From assembly GCA_934307185.1 (NCBI GenBank), contig CAKRCJ010000086.1:1-8287 (forward strand): 8,287 bases of DNA, read 5' to 3'. Under the pieces are notes generated by a model, which was not told the origin of the DNA, searched no databases, and was given only the letters and a program-made list of their open reading frames with translations. This DNA is from an uncultured Roseburia sp. (GTDB lineage Bacteria; Bacillota; Clostridia; Lachnospirales; Lachnospiraceae). Below are positions 8,101-8,287 of the stretch, piece by piece. A program made the position numbers and the translations under genes. Within the stretch, counting starts at the first letter, position 1. Each line of letters starts with the position of its first letter.

Positions 8101-8287
8101 GAAAATATCCGCTGTTCATTATAATACAACTGATATCCGCAATCATCAGATACATAGACGTCCTGCTCTGCTCTTTTTTTATCAGAATGACCATCCCTAA
8201 AATTGGAATCAATATTCCGATTGCCTGTATCACATACGCAAGAGTTCCATAATTCATTAACTGTGACATTCCTACTGGCACTTCCAT
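5102..8287 (-). CDS. 7TM-PAS hybrid sensor histidine kinase with receiver and Hpt domains (start possibly outside window)
   Basis: Membrane sensor kinase of at least 1061 residues. About seven hydrophobic helices span 14-236, resembling the histidine-kinase 7TM sensor module. A PAS-like domain follows (248-340), then a short coiled linker. The HisKA H-box is SHEIRTP with His368 as autophosphorylation site. The HATPase has N-box Asn481/Asn485, G1 DTGQGI (517-522), an F-box near 531 and G2 GTGLGL (547-552). A degenerate receiver (about 600-705) lacks the acidic pair, although Asp650 and Lys692 remain. A full receiver (725-845) has Asp731-732, phosphoacceptor Asp775, Thr807 and Lys829. The Hpt domain has His923 in VHALKNTARMIG, with Asn where Gly is usual. 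A helical tail ends the protein. The likely route is His368, Asp775, His923, then the downstream receiver protein. The first ATG is the last three bases of the window, so the start is undecided. The ligand is unknown. Confidence 0.92.
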   Translation of the reverse strand: MEVPVGMSQLMNYGTLAYVIQAIGILIPILGMVILIKKEQSRTSMYLMIADISCIIMNSGYFLMMQSNRNDEAMLALKIEYLGNVLFYFFFIRFMVSYLDIRRKKLKYLMYLWIAGEAMTVLSVWNDKFQHFMYSNVILIQEEKAGYHYLVVQGNVLYQIRYGLLSVILLCMIIYTIYRAVKTASAKQRHNLYHLLSIQAVIIIPLIVMLTIQLSFDIVPICCSAAVLLIIFSVIEGEFLNILDMGRISVFESMNDVYLIVDNRHDYLDANAYAKEHFPELNNLNRGDRISDRLREMFLSEKKEFEIEKRFFESSVTPLNQNGEILGYCLMLIDVTDQHKLVEELKEEKVNADAANRAKSNFISNMSHEIRTPMNAIIGMTEIMLRTEEKPQERGYLMNIKNSGAALLTIINDILDFSKIESGKLEIIKDTYEPMSMFSDLSMIFLNRLGDKEVEFLFEIDEELPQKLYGDSLRLRQVIINIANNAIKFTEQGYVKLSVKITEKKEDELKLRFSVKDTGQGIKNEDIDKLFGSFQQVDTRKNREKEGTGLGLAISKQLVELMGGTIGVSSEYGKGSEFYFEISQGIKSSDMAAGIKKKENEIIQVSCSMDSSVQEENLKRLCSVYKLHFIPYEELDTTNEIKQVDFFFVDEKRYQTVREYIESFVKTGTELCVLQNLMKDNVWDKRITVVNKPLYSLNFCQVINHEVQTEVSEVDDTLLFAAPDARILIVDDNEMNRKVAVGLLQPLKMKIDTADSGKTAIKMVQETKYDIVFMDHMMPVMDGVEATKKIRELPGEFYKNLPIIALTANAVSGAKESFIEAGMNDFVAKPIDIKDICAKIKSYLPEGMIKKQVMTVEHQDKLTEEELPQIEGLNVREGIKNCGSLELFLSLLGDFYKVIDMKSEKLEKCLADDMIRDYTIEVHALKNTARMIGAMVLSEFFYKMEQCGNAGDVKTIREQTPELLTLYRSYQPILAPFGQANEEQKQEVSTETIKGALDWLKEAVDSFDLDGADAALSELEAYKLPEPLMPYMERLRAYVADVMMEEIMQTCEQMIQLLEER

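Noticed and set aside
1..8287. A defence island, mobile element, CRISPR array or secretion system
   Set aside because: All five genes are standard metabolic or signalling families; I saw no integrase, transposase, terminal repeats, spaced palindromic arrays or tRNA-derived attachment site.

Overview
The window looks like chromosomal DNA of a low-GC Gram-positive anaerobe, most likely a Lachnospiraceae-type Clostridium relative (Roseburia/Agathobacter/Blautia-like). This rests on the AT-rich composition, strong AAGGAGG ribosome binding sites, sigma-A-type promoters, a class II (Firmicutes-type) GalT, and a 7TM-PAS hybrid kinase of a kind common in that family. The genus is an inference. All five genes lie on the minus strand, so transcription runs from high to low coordinates.

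In order of transcription: (1) 8287-5102, a large membrane hybrid histidine kinase (7 TM, PAS, HisKA, HATPase, degenerate receiver, receiver, Hpt). Its first visible ATG is at the very edge of the window, so the true start may lie outside. (2) 5090-4329, a small protein with one degenerate and one intact receiver and no output domain, 11 nt downstream of the kinase and clearly in the same operon. (3) After a 162-nt gap with a textbook promoter and two tandem leader hairpins, glyA (serine hydroxymethyltransferase, 4166-2928). (4) After a 210-nt gap with its own promoter, three helically phased hexamer repeats, a palindrome over the -10 and a structured leader, galK (galactokinase, 2717-1548). 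(5) 36 nt further, galT (class II hexose-1-phosphate uridylyltransferase, 1511 to beyond the left edge).

GalK and GalT are consecutive Leloir-pathway enzymes (galactose to Gal-1-P, then exchange with UDP-glucose). GlyA supplies glycine and one-carbon units and is a separate transcription unit, although I see no convincing terminator between glyA and galK. The kinase/receiver pair forms a self-contained phosphorelay whose final output is not encoded here. Nothing in the window links it to galactose or glycine metabolism.

The coding content is ordinary. The parts worth a second look are non-coding: the galK control region (phased TGCAAC repeats, palindromic -10, mutually exclusive leader hairpins) and the glyA leader. 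No gene-free stretch exceeds 300 bases. I found no RNA genes, CRISPR arrays, insertion sequences or signs of a mobile element.
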